Positions 9,419-18,124 of a DNA stretch of 64,000 bases are shown piece by piece (positions within the stretch are counted from its first letter, which is position 1; every line of letters starts with the position of its first letter). The notes under the pieces are model-generated. The model was not told where the DNA came from. It saw only the letters and a program-made list of their open reading frames with translations, and did not search any database. The position numbers and the translations under genes were made by a program. The DNA is from Nannochloropsis salina CCMP1776 (lineage: Eukaryota > Sar > Eustigmatophyceae > Eustigmatales > Monodopsidaceae), in assembly GCA_004565275.1 (NCBI GenBank), contig SDOX01000001.1:434001-498000 (forward strand), written 5' to 3'.

Positions 9419-11470
9419 ATGAACCCGCGTCTTCCAGGCGGACTCGACACCCCTTTAGCCGACATGTGGCGTTCTGCGCCCATTGGAGAGCTACCACCAT
9501 ACTTGCCACAAGACAACGGGTGCCGTCTGGAGGCAGGCCTCCTGAAAATGCAAGCCAGAGCTCTGCAGACTCTCCTCAAGATGAAGTTCCCCGCATTCGC
9601 AAGTCACATTCTCTACAATACCCAGTTGGAAAGTTTCCTTGACACGTATTTGAACTACGCCCCTCGGCCCTACGAGGCGGCTATCGACCGTCGGATCGGG
9701 ACATCGGACAGGTTCGAAAGCTCTTTGCAGGGCGTCGAGGCTGTCCGTACTGCCCTGCACCGGTCGGTCTTGCTCGCCTACCTCCGATTTTTCACGAGCC
9801 ACGGAGAGCAGCAGCAAGTCCCGTATTTCGCGACACTTGCCAGTCAGTCTCACGTCATGGACCTTCCCCGGGCGTTGGACCTGTGCAACCTGTACGGCTT
9901 CACGGACGCAGGTCTGCTGGCTCGCCTCCTCTTGGGTGCCATTGCATTCGTGGAGAGCGGCCTACTCTCGCAACTCGAAGACGCCTGCCGCTCTGTCAGC
10001 GAGATATTCTCTGACCTAGAGGGAGCTTTCGCGTCGGGAAGCGATGATGGAGAGACTCAGGACGCCTTAGAGTATCTCACCGACGTGACGGGAGGCCTGA
10101 GCCGGCTGGTCCTCGCCCTACCCCTGACTTCCTTGGGACTGGCATCGACTCCCCGTCTCTTCCGGGGATTGGGGCGGATTTACGACGTGCTGATAGCGCG
10201 ATTCGAGGCGGAGGGAGAGACCAGGGGCTGCAGTTCTAATGGAGAGAGGGCATGTAAGTACGCAGGCTTCGCGTGTGGGTGCGCGAGGGCTCTCGTCGGG
10301 GGCGTGGTGGCCGGCCTCCTCTCGCTGGCTCGCACGCGCGAGGGGGCTCTCGAGGCTCTTTTCACCTTTATCAGCGAGCTTATTCAGACGACCGACGCAG
10401 ACGAGGAGGCGGACGAGGGAGGACAGGGAATGGGTCGGCTCGTCCGGGACTGCGCGGGCGGGCTTCTGAGCCGCCTGCAGGCCTTCCTGTCGGCGCCTGC
10501 CGATGAGCAACGTCCGGCTCCCGACACGTCTGGCGTATCCTACCTAATAGAGCTTCTGAGGAGCACCACAGGTGGACATGAGGCCCCTGCACCGCGGACG
10601 GGACTCTTCATCAAAGAGCCCCGGGCCGGGCGCGGGGGGGAAGGGGAACGGCGAGTCCAGCGGCCGGCCCGGAGCGTGGAGGCGATGGTCCAGGAAGTGA
10701 GGCAGGTCTGTCCGGGTTTGGGAGAGGGATTCGTCCATGCCTGCCTCGCCGTTATGGGCTACAACATAAACATGGTGGTGAACGCCCTGTTGGAGGGAAG
10801 TGCCTTGCCCTACCCGCTCGACACGCTGGACCGATCGCTGCCCTCTCCCCTCGGCGCGGATAAGCTCCGGAAGAAAGGAAGAGAGGAGGCGGAGGAGGCC
10901 CGCGACGAGGAATTTATCGCCCGGCAGAAAGCGTACCTTCGTCAGATGGAGAAGGACGCCGAGGAAGACGCATATCTGTTGCAAGAGTACGACGACGATT
11001 TCGATGACCAATATGCAGGGGAACAGACAATGTTTTCTCGCGATACTACTCGAGAGGATTTCGAGGCGATTAGAAAATATAACAATCTGATGAGAAAGGA
11101 GGAGGAAGAGGAACATTTTTGGGAAGGAATGCGACTCAAGCAGCCCGAATTGCCTACAATCGCAAGGGACAGTGAGGACGACGACAAGGATTCGAGGGAG
11201 AGGACAAAAGAGCCGAAATCGAGCTCCCAGACAGTGTTGCCTGGTTCTGGTTCTTTCTCCATAAATGGTGGAGAAAAATCGAGAGTTAGAGGTACTAGCG
11301 GATCGCTTTTAAGTAGAGGAGAAGGCGCTGCGCAAGGAAGAGGTGAAGATGGCGCCACCAGTCATCCCATGAGCGCGCTCGCGAGACGGAGGAAGGAAAA
11401 ACAAAAACACTTGCGTGCAAACCACAACCGCAAAGTTAAGGCAGTGCGTAAATCAGGAGGTAATCTCTGA
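9419..11470 (+). CDS. ASCC2: ASCC2-like subunit of the ASC-1 / ribosome-quality-trigger complex (CUE domain)
   Basis: An intronless 683-residue protein. The N-terminal half carries the ASCC2 helical region (FLDTYLNYAPRPYEA near residue 77, then LARLLLGAIAFVESGL), which binds the ASCC3 helicase. A CUE ubiquitin-binding domain lies at about 419-463 (VEAMVQEVRQVCPGLGEGFV..ACLAVMGYNINMVVNALLEG). The tail holds an acidic aspartate patch (EYDDDFDDQY) and ends in a basic ANHNRKVKAVRK segment, as in ASCC2 and yeast Cue3. In animals and yeast the complex binds K63-linked ubiquitin, repairs alkylated DNA and splits collided ribosomes. An internal acidic, Gly/Arg-rich linker (about 395-418) looks disordered. 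The start ATG follows the divergent spacer directly. Assignment is strong from domain order; the partner subunits are not in this window. Confidence 0.85.
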   Translation: MNPRLPGGLDTPLADMWRSAPIGELPPYLPQDNGCRLEAGLLKMQARALQTLLKMKFPAFASHILYNTQLESFLDTYLNYAPRPYEAAIDRRIGTSDRFESSLQGVEAVRTALHRSVLLAYLRFFTSHGEQQQVPYFATLASQSHVMDLPRALDLCNLYGFTDAGLLARLLLGAIAFVESGLLSQLEDACRSVSEIFSDLEGAFASGSDDGETQDALEYLTDVTGGLSRLVLALPLTSLGLASTPRLFRGLGRIYDVLIARFEAEGETRGCSSNGERACKYAGFACGCARALVGGVVAGLLSLARTREGALEALFTFISELIQTTDADEEADEGGQGMGRLVRDCAGGLLSRLQAFLSAPADEQRPAPDTSGVSYLIELLRSTTGGHEAPAPRTGLFIKEPRAGRGGEGERRVQRPARSVEAMVQEVRQVCPGLGEGFVHACLAVMGYNINMVVNALLEGSALPYPLDTLDRSLPSPLGADKLRKKGREEAEEARDEEFIARQKAYLRQMEKDAEEDAYLLQEYDDDFDDQYAGEQTMFSRDTTREDFEAIRKYNNLMRKEEEEEHFWEGMRLKQPELPTIARDSEDDDKDSRERTKEPKSSSQTVLPGSGSFSINGGEKSRVRGTSGSLLSRGEGAAQGRGEDGATSHPMSALARRRKEKQKHLRANHNRKVKAVRKSGGNL

Positions 11471-11867
11471 AGGTGTATAGAAAGAAATGCAACCCCCTCG
11501 AGAAAGGCGGGGCCTCTGTCGAGTCCACGGAGCAGGATACCCGGACAAGACGACGGGAAGTTTGCGGCCCCCGGCCTCCACCGCCGCCGTCCCGCTCTTT
11601 CTTCAGTTTCCCATCTTTTCCCACTTTGGGCCCTCACCCGCCGTCTTTTCCCGCTGGCATACTTCCCAACATACTTTTGGAAGGTCAACGGTTAATTGTA
11701 TCTAGAGCCGGTGAGGACAGTTCCTGTCAAATACGTCGAGGAGCAGAGAAACCTTCGTCATCCCGAGTCGCTTCTTCTTCATCAGTGTGTCGTGCATACT
11801 CAAACACTTTCGAAATTATTTCTTTGTTTAGGTGCCCACTCGGATCGCTGTCTGACATAAGATCGCA
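11471..11867. other. Intergenic, no gene seen
   Basis: A 397-base spacer between two rightward genes. It presumably holds the ASCC2 3' end and the promoter of the next gene. C/T-rich tracts lie at about 11575-11650. No coding signal. Confidence 0.3.
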
Positions 11868-13067
11868 ATGGCAGAAGTGCACGTGCCAGATACGGGGGAT
11901 CTCCCTGGACTGGACAGTCTCTTAGACGTGATTCTCGGACCCACCCTGGCCGAACTCTACGGCGCCGACATAGCCCTCCTTGAGCGCATCGAGTGCAAGC
12001 TGGGAATGGTATTGGACAGACATCATCCAGAGAAGGTGGAAGCTTTCAATGAGATGGTGAGTATGACAAAGTCACCAATGATCAAGGAGAAAAATTTGCA
12101 GGTGTTCGTAAAGAGCATCATGACGGCTCTAGTCGAGGACGCGTCACGGCCACCCCCTCCGGCGTCAGCTCCGACCAAAGCGAAGGCTACCGCCACCAGA
12201 AGAGTCATTGGTGGCAATAATAAGCGCAGAAGCGCGGCAGGTAAAGCAGGAGGTGGCGGCGGGGCACCGGGAAAACGCGTGAAAAGGCCGGCCGCGGCAG
12301 CGTCGAAGTCCTCCCCAGCAGATAGTGATGTGTCCTCGCTGGATGAGATCAGTAAATCCAGCTCCTCAGAAGATGGAGACGCGGGCAGGAGTAAGAAAAG
12401 TGTGACTGTACGCAAACCAGTTGTAGCAATAGAGAGCTACGACTCGGTTATGGCGGACTCGGACTGGCAGATGCGCGGGCAGCTCCATTTGGTGGAGCGC
12501 TGCCCCGCCTTAGTCTACAGCTCCTGGCGCGACGCTGACCATGACGTGTATCTCTACCAGTTTCCTCAGCTGGCCGCCGCGAAACGTGAGGCTAAAGGCA
12601 TTATCGCTTTCTTCATGGGCTTCGGACTTTACAAAGAATTCACCGCCGCAGCTTTCAAGAGCATAGTCATGCCGGGAGATCAGCCCTCACGCCTCCGGTC
12701 GCGGGAGGATATCTTTGCATTCCTGGAGAAAGGCTCACAGCTGCGCTCGACTGCTAAGGGAGGAAGCGGGGAAGGTGCCAGGCGCAAAGCGTACATAGCT
12801 ACGTGGCAGTTTTTCCAAAAAAATATTTTCAAGGAGGCTGTCACCGAGGCCGACCCCTTTCCTCCCTTGGCGCGCCGCGTGCCCAACAAGGGAAAGAAGC
12901 GGGCGTCTACGTCCTCCTCGGTGCCCAAAAAGCCGCGCCCTCGCGCCCCTTTGGCGCCCGCACCTCTACCTCCGCTCCCCCCGGCGTCCCTGCCTGTTGC
13001 TGTCCCTGCCCCCTCCCCCCCCCCCCTCCACGAGCGCTCTGTCGCCCCCCCCCCCCTTCCTCTCTAG
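11868..13067 (+). CDS. Unknown basic/Pro-rich protein, probably 5' half of a gene broken at poly-C runs
   Basis: An open frame of 399 residues from a good ATG. I do not recognise the family. Residues 1-85 look globular and helical. The next ~100 are Ala/Lys/Ser-rich with basic clusters (GKRVKRPAAA) that could be a nuclear signal. A second globular part at about 188-320 contains SDWQMRGQLHLVERCPALVY, DHDVYLYQFPQLAAAKREAKG and ATWQFFQKNIFKEAV. The end is almost pure Pro/Ala/Ser over two 12-base C runs and stops two bases before the next ATG. Either the two frames are one protein (a base-count error in the C runs, or a missed intron: CTTCCTCTCTAG at 13067 is a fair acceptor) or two genes abut. 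I found no convincing in-frame GTRAGT donor, so a sequence or assembly error is my first choice. Confidence 0.6.
   Translation: MAEVHVPDTGDLPGLDSLLDVILGPTLAELYGADIALLERIECKLGMVLDRHHPEKVEAFNEMVSMTKSPMIKEKNLQVFVKSIMTALVEDASRPPPPASAPTKAKATATRRVIGGNNKRRSAAGKAGGGGGAPGKRVKRPAAAASKSSPADSDVSSLDEISKSSSSEDGDAGRSKKSVTVRKPVVAIESYDSVMADSDWQMRGQLHLVERCPALVYSSWRDADHDVYLYQFPQLAAAKREAKGIIAFFMGFGLYKEFTAAAFKSIVMPGDQPSRLRSREDIFAFLEKGSQLRSTAKGGSGEGARRKAYIATWQFFQKNIFKEAVTEADPFPPLARRVPNKGKKRASTSSSVPKKPRPRAPLAPAPLPPLPPASLPVAVPAPSPPPLHERSVAPPPLPL
13015..13056 (+). repeat. Two 12-base poly-C runs at the frame break
   Basis: C runs at 13015-13026 and 13045-13056 flank a short unique stretch just before the stop of the upstream frame. 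Such homopolymers are prone to length errors in sequencing and to slippage in replication. Confidence 0.9.
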
Positions 13068-13069
13068 GC

Positions 13070-14176
13070 ATGACAAGCACAGGCGAAGCGAAGAGCAAGG
13101 ATGAGGCGGGCGTTACGGTCACGTCATCGGAGGGAGCCCCCTCCCCGCTGGGAGAGGAGGCTCAGGACGGGGCAGTAGCGACGGCCGGGGGAGTGTGGAA
13201 CACGATGCCAGACCCGGAGGACCGCTCCATCCGCGGACTCTTCGCATCATTACGCTGGCGCCTGCTTCGACTAGAGGAGACCTGGGAGGGTGGGGACCAG
13301 TTTGTTTGGACGCTCAAGAGCTCGCAGAGCAACATCGACAACTTATGCGACAGCCTCTTTGGGGACGCAGGCGACCCAGAGGCGGACGATTGGCGACGGA
13401 TGGTGGGCAGCAGCCTAGACAAGGCGCGTAGGAAGCTGGAGGACAAGCTGCGGGCTTTGGGGGGCCAGGGGGGGAATGCCGCTACTGGGAAGCCCGCCTA
13501 TGTGCATGGGCGGGCGCTTTTAGACGTGTACTCGGAGCTGAAAGAGGCGGTGGCGGGCTTCGAGGAAGGGAAGGAGACCGAGGTCGAGGGCTGGGACAGC
13601 CTGGATTTTCCCGTGCGGGAACTCACGTCTGCGCCGACTACTGTAGCAGCCACCTCGGCGGCGTCAGTCTCAGAGCCGGGCGCCGTGTTGCCGAGCGCGG
13701 AGGGCGCGGAGCCTGCGGTGGCGGGCAAGGAAGATAGGCCGGAGGGGGCGGAAGAGGAAAACAGGGAACATGGGGAGGAGAATGGAGGAACGAGAGAGTC
13801 CGGAGGTGGAGACAGGGCGCGTGAGGTGGGAGACGCACACGGTAGTGGAGAGGAGTCGCCGCCTGCGGGTGTGGCCCCCGAGCCGAGCGAGGAAGGGAAA
13901 CATGTGAGGCCCGAGCAGAGCGGGAAGGAAGAGGATGTAGGCAAGGAGAAGTTGGAGCCCGTTTCCACTAAGCTTTCGGGAGGGCTGCTGGAAGAAGGGC
14001 CGGCCCTGCCTTCCGTCTCGAAAGCTGCAGCAGCGGACTCCGATCCACTCCTGAAAGCTTGCGTCGACTCCGAGAATGGGCCGTCCCAGGGCGGAAGCCC
14101 CCTTTCTTCCCGTGATTCTTATTCGAAAGCATCCACTCAAGGACAACTAGAAAAGTGTGAACCGGGCGCTGACTAG
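13070..14176 (+). CDS. Unknown acidic protein, probably 3' half of the same gene
   Basis: A 368-residue frame counted from the ATG at 13070; the same frame is also open upstream to 12803, overlapping the previous frame. A compact helical region at about 45-130 contains SIRGLFASLRWRLLRLEETW, FVWTLKSSQSNIDNLC and DDWRRMVGSSLDKARRKLED. The remainder is Glu/Gly/Ala/Pro-rich and probably disordered. I recognise no family. The two-base gap to the preceding stop and the matching low-complexity style argue that this continues the upstream frame, which together would give a protein of about 770 residues. It is convergent with the next gene. Confidence 0.55.
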   Translation: MTSTGEAKSKDEAGVTVTSSEGAPSPLGEEAQDGAVATAGGVWNTMPDPEDRSIRGLFASLRWRLLRLEETWEGGDQFVWTLKSSQSNIDNLCDSLFGDAGDPEADDWRRMVGSSLDKARRKLEDKLRALGGQGGNAATGKPAYVHGRALLDVYSELKEAVAGFEEGKETEVEGWDSLDFPVRELTSAPTTVAATSAASVSEPGAVLPSAEGAEPAVAGKEDRPEGAEEENREHGEENGGTRESGGGDRAREVGDAHGSGEESPPAGVAPEPSEEGKHVRPEQSGKEEDVGKEKLEPVSTKLSGGLLEEGPALPSVSKAAAADSDPLLKACVDSENGPSQGGSPLSSRDSYSKASTQGQLEKCEPGAD

Positions 14177-14179
14177 GAT

Positions 14180-14545
14180 GGCAGTGAAGGGGGGGAAAGC
14201 CGGAGGGAGATGGAGGACAGTTCCAGTGTGTCGAGAGGGAAGAGCTGGCTCGGAGAGACCTGAGAAAATGCACATTTGCTAAACGTACCAAGTGGTTGCA
14301 AAGAATTCATCTTTAAAGACTAAATATTAAAGCCAAGTATCGAAGTGCGGCTCGCCCTGTCATTATTGTTGCGATCGTCCAGGATCATGGAACCGTTTCG
14401 TTCACTTTTGCCGCCCATGTACATTCTTGTCCACGATTCTTCTCCTCGGACTACCGCCTCAGGCACTTTTAAAACTTTCTACACACATTAATCAATTCGT
14501 CCTCATTTCCAGTCGTGAAAGACCGCACGCGATAATGTCGGTATC
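14180..14545. other. Convergent 3' spacer, no gene seen
   Basis: A tail-to-tail spacer of about 370 bases, AT-richer than its flanks (for example TAAATATTAAAG near 14322). It probably carries both polyadenylation regions. Confidence 0.3.
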
Positions 14546-15193
14546 TCAGGAGACAGAGCAACACATCAACGGGCTCGAATGACGGGAGTGGCTGCCATAC
14601 TGCAAATTGTGGGCGTGCGTCACCTCCTGCAGGTCCCTCCCCAGCTCGTCTGCAAAGCTAAGCTGTCGCATAGAGCGCCGCGACATGTCTCTTCCCAATG
14701 GCGGCGCAGACGGACCGTTCATCGGGGATGACGAGGAGGTTCCGTTCGTGCTCGGGTTGGCACCATTTTGTGTCGAAGGAGGGGCTAAGTGATAGGAAGA
14801 TACCTTCTTCAAGATCGCTTTTGGCTCTGGGGGTATATCTTCTCGTCGCTGATAAAACTTGGGCTGTAGAGACGGTTTGTTGTAGGCGTGTGCAGGTGGC
14901 GCTCCATTACCAGCGCTGTTTCCGAGCTCCGTGATCGCGTCTGAAATCGTCTTTCCAGTCGGTTTGGAAGCCTCTTTATCATTCCCGCTAGCCGTTTCCT
15001 CTTCTTCCTCATCCTCTCCTTCCTCGATACCAAATTCGGCTTTTGTTGGGACCCGTGTTATGCCTGGTCTTCTCGATCGCAGTTCGTCTTCGATCGTTAT
15101 ATGCTGCTTTACTCCCTTTCCAGTGGTACTGAAGGCGCCTCGAACCTTGCTTGCTGGAGCAAATACCACTTGAATCGACTTGCTAGAATCCAT
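14546..15193 (-). CDS. Unknown 215-aa low-complexity protein with SFADELG motif
   Basis: An intronless frame, mostly polar and probably disordered: acidic EEGEDEEEEE near residues 57-66, an Asn/Ser/Pro-rich middle, and two short conserved-looking motifs, PEPKAILKKVSSYHL (about 121-135) and RQLSFADELGRDLQEV (about 176-191). SF-x-D-E/D-x-G-x-x-L motifs after Arg/Lys recur in many stramenopile proteins and resemble phosphorylated docking motifs, possibly of PP1 or kinase partners; this comparison is from memory. The C-terminus MCCSVS has a Cys pair that might be lipidated. No enzymatic domain is visible. Start: first ATG downstream of the divergent spacer. Confidence 0.65.
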   Translation of the reverse strand: MDSSKSIQVVFAPASKVRGAFSTTGKGVKQHITIEDELRSRRPGITRVPTKAEFGIEEGEDEEEEETASGNDKEASKPTGKTISDAITELGNSAGNGAPPAHAYNKPSLQPKFYQRREDIPPEPKAILKKVSSYHLAPPSTQNGANPSTNGTSSSSPMNGPSAPPLGRDMSRRSMRQLSFADELGRDLQEVTHAHNLQYGSHSRHSSPLMCCSVS

Positions 15194-15906
15194 TGAGTAC
15201 TATGAGTGGGATGGTGTGCCTTTATCGCGTACTTGCAGGCATACGAAGCCTCGGTATCGACAGGGTCTGATGCGAGAGAGGTTGATTCGTTGACCCCAAT
15301 TTAAGCCGTAGGTGTCCAGGTTAGGTAAAAAAGTCCACGAGATGTCTCGTTCGTAATGTCTCTGTTAAAAAAAACAAAAAGAGACACCGATTTCCCCCAC
15401 ATTACTTGTTATGTGCGACGTAATTCATAAGGCTGAGGCCCAAGGGGATGACCCTAAAACTCTAGCTCCAGGATCGGCGAGGTCGCCCGGGGCGAAAGAC
15501 AAAATTGCCGCGTCTCCAGGCTTCAAGCAGCCTATATTCGTCACTGCGAATTAATTGCACGCACATGCTTATACTTCAGGTATGGACTACACGTAGAGAC
15601 TTCCGATGTATTGTGTCCAGCTGCAGCCTGATTGCCCGATGTCACTCTAAGTCAGGAAGGTCCCGAGATCGACCCACAGCCATCACATATTACGATAAAT
15701 AAGTACAGTACGGTTTTAAGGAGTTAGATGCATACAGGCGAGCTAGAATTACCGGTCGACAGACGGTATACCCACATATTGAATCCACTTGGGCGCTAGC
15801 AACAGCCTTTCTTGTTCAATTACATTACCTGATGTCGACCTCCCCGTCTCATCTTTCGTCCTTACCAATGGCACACATACTATCTTCAAGAAGCAGGGAT
15901 ATTACC
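15194..15906. promoter_or_regulatory. Divergent spacer before the purine fusion gene
   Basis: About 710 bases with no supported gene. The frame of the purine enzyme is open for 25 codons upstream of its likely start (another ATG at 15832), so the 3' end of this spacer may be coding. Confidence 0.3.
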
Positions 15907-17808
15907 ATGGAGGTTCTTCTCTTAGGATCTGGTGGTCGAGAGCACGCCATAGCCCTCAAGCTGGCCGAATCCAACAAAGTCACGCACGTTTACGTGGCGC
16001 CGGGGAATGGTGGGACTGCGACCTCTCACGACAAAGTCTCCAATCTAGCCTTCGACGCAGTCGATCTGCCCAAGCTTCTTGCCTTTGCGAATGAACACAA
16101 AATCGAGTTAGTAGTGGTTGGCCCTGAAGCACCTCTTGTTGTTGGTGCCGTGGACAAGTTTGCGGCTGCTGGCTTTCCTTGCTTTGGCCCCACGGCTGCC
16201 GCCGCCAGACTCGAGGCCTCCAAGGCCTTCTCCAAGGATTTCATGGCCCGGCACGGCATTCCCACCGCCAGATACGGAAACTTTACCAAATATGAGGAGG
16301 CGGTGACGTTTGTGGAGTCAGCAGACTTCCCCGTGGTGATCAAAGCCTCGGGCCTCGCAGCAGGCAAGGGCGTCCTCCTCCCGACGACCAAGGCGGAGGC
16401 GCTGGCGGGGTTGAAGGAGATCATGCTTGACAAGGCCTTCGGGACGGCCGGGGACGAGGTGGTTGTGGAACAATACTTGGAGGGCGAGGAGGCATCGGTC
16501 TTGGCGTTTTGCGACGGCAAGCGGGTGGTCCTGATGCCGGGGGCTCAAGACCACAAGCGCGCGCTGGACGGCGACCTGGGTCTCAACACGGGCGGTATGG
16601 GGGCGTACGCGCCGGCGCCGATCCTAACTCCAGCAATAAGAGCCAAAGCACAGGCCATTCTGCAGAGAACGGTAGACGGTATGGCCGCGGAGGGCTCTCC
16701 TTATCAGGGCGTCCTCTACGGAGGCTTCATGGTCTCCAAGGAGGGGGAGCCGGTGGTGCTCGAGTACAACTGTCGCTTCGGGGACCCGGAAACCCAGGTT
16801 CTTCTCCCACTGCTAGACTCGGACCTTGCTGAGGTCTTCCTCGCCTGCATTGAGGGCCGCTTGAGTCCCGAGATCGTACGATGGAAGGCACTGGCGGCCT
16901 CTACAGTGGTGATGGCGGCCAAAGGCTACCCGGAGGCGTATCCGAAGGGGGTGGCGATCGAGGGCCTTGCGACGGTGCAGGCGTCGGAGAACGGACAGGC
17001 GGGAAGGGTCATGGTGTACCACGCCGGGACCAAGACGGGCGCCCCGGGCGAGGTCCTCGCGAACGGGGGCCGGGTCCTGGCCGTGACGGGGCTGGGACGG
17101 GACATCCCCGACTCGCTAGCCAAGGCCTACGCGGCAGTGCGGCTCATCCGAATGGACCCGTGCCACTACCGCACTGACATCGGTCAGAGGGCTCTGAGGG
17201 GGCCGTGCCCGCTTCGGGTGGGTGTCCTGGGCTCGACGCGGGGGTCGGCTCTGCAGATGGTGCTGGAGGCGATGGAGGCGGACGAGCTGGTCGGGGCGCG
17301 CGTCGTCTTGGTGCTCTCCAACAAGGAGGATGCGGGCATACTGGCCCGGGCCCGCCGGTTCGGGATACCTGCACAGAGCATTTCCTCCAAGGGGAAGACA
17401 CGCGAGGCTTTCGACGTGGAGGCTACGGAGCTGATGGAGGCCGCGGGCGTGGAGCTGGTTCTGCTGGTGGGCTACATGCGCATCCTCTCGCCCTCCTTTT
17501 GCCAGCGGTGGAAGGACCGGTGCTTGAATGTGCACCCGTCCTTGTTACCGGACTTCGCGGGGGGCATGGACCTGGACGTGCATGCGGCTGTGATAGCGGC
17601 CGGGCGGGCAGAGAGCGGATGCTCGGTGCACTTTGTCACCGAGGAGGTGGACGCGGGCCCTGTCCTCGTGCAGGCGCGCACCGCCCTCTCGCCTGGGGAG
17701 ACGCCTGAGAGTCTTAAGGCGAAGGTTCAGCCCCTGGAGGGGCCAGCCTTCGTGACAGCCATCCAGAAGTTCATGGCGGGGGAGGTGGGTCCGTCGAGAA
17801 AGACGTGA
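15907..17808 (+). CDS. Bifunctional GAR synthetase-GAR transformylase fusion (PurD-PurN)
   Basis: A single frame with two purine-synthesis enzymes. Residues 1-425 are PurD: it opens with MEVLLLGSGGREHA, carries the ATP-grasp segments PVVIKASGLAAGKGV and EYNCRFGDPETQ (about 286-297), and makes GAR from phosphoribosylamine and glycine. Residues about 433-633 are PurN, which formylates GAR from 10-formyl-THF. Its catalytic triad is visible as N541 and H543 in LNVHPSLLPDF and D582 in EEVDAGPV. The phosphate loop is the variant LGSTRGSALQ rather than GxGSNLQ, as in some bacterial enzymes. Animals insert AIR synthetase (PurM) between the two and yeast fuses PurD with PurM; here the junction is only a few residues and PurM is absent. 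The canonical PurD start is 15907; an in-frame ATG at 15832 would add 25 Ser-rich residues that could be a weak targeting signal. Confidence 0.93.
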   Translation: MEVLLLGSGGREHAIALKLAESNKVTHVYVAPGNGGTATSHDKVSNLAFDAVDLPKLLAFANEHKIELVVVGPEAPLVVGAVDKFAAAGFPCFGPTAAAARLEASKAFSKDFMARHGIPTARYGNFTKYEEAVTFVESADFPVVIKASGLAAGKGVLLPTTKAEALAGLKEIMLDKAFGTAGDEVVVEQYLEGEEASVLAFCDGKRVVLMPGAQDHKRALDGDLGLNTGGMGAYAPAPILTPAIRAKAQAILQRTVDGMAAEGSPYQGVLYGGFMVSKEGEPVVLEYNCRFGDPETQVLLPLLDSDLAEVFLACIEGRLSPEIVRWKALAASTVVMAAKGYPEAYPKGVAIEGLATVQASENGQAGRVMVYHAGTKTGAPGEVLANGGRVLAVTGLGRDIPDSLAKAYAAVRLIRMDPCHYRTDIGQRALRGPCPLRVGVLGSTRGSALQMVLEAMEADELVGARVVLVLSNKEDAGILARARRFGIPAQSISSKGKTREAFDVEATELMEAAGVELVLLVGYMRILSPSFCQRWKDRCLNVHPSLLPDFAGGMDLDVHAAVIAAGRAESGCSVHFVTEEVDAGPVLVQARTALSPGETPESLKAKVQPLEGPAFVTAIQKFMAGEVGPSRKT

Positions 17809-18124
17809 GGCCGGAGGTGGCCGGTTCGCTCCTGACGCGCGTGCCCCGTCGAGCCGGCGAAATTGTGCCGCCACTTCTTGATCAATGATTGCTAGGTTCC
17901 GTTTCTCGTGCATAGGATTCTCCGGGGGAAAAGCAAGAAGGCGCGATTGAGCAAAAATGTAAGCTAGCACGTAAATTGCTTGAGGCTTTTATACAGATTT
18001 ATCAGTGTCTTTATCGGGACGTGGGCTCTTTTGTCAGATCGTTAGATTTGTAGTTATCATTTCGTAAAGCAAAGCAAAATAGAAAGTAACCCCTGTGGCA
18101 ATCCACTAAGCAGCATCGCTTTCC
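17809..18124. other. Convergent 3' spacer, no gene seen
   Basis: A tail-to-tail spacer of 316 bases between the purine fusion and TIM22. Only 3' untranslated sequence is expected. Confidence 0.3.

Noticed and set aside
12803-13069. Longer start of the second unknown frame, overlapping the first
   Set aside because: The translation is a shadow of the first frame's Pro/Ala-rich coding region and lacks its own features, except as a continuation through the poly-C runs.
17116-17535. Antisense frames opposite the PurN half
   Set aside because: Shadows of a GC-rich coding strand.
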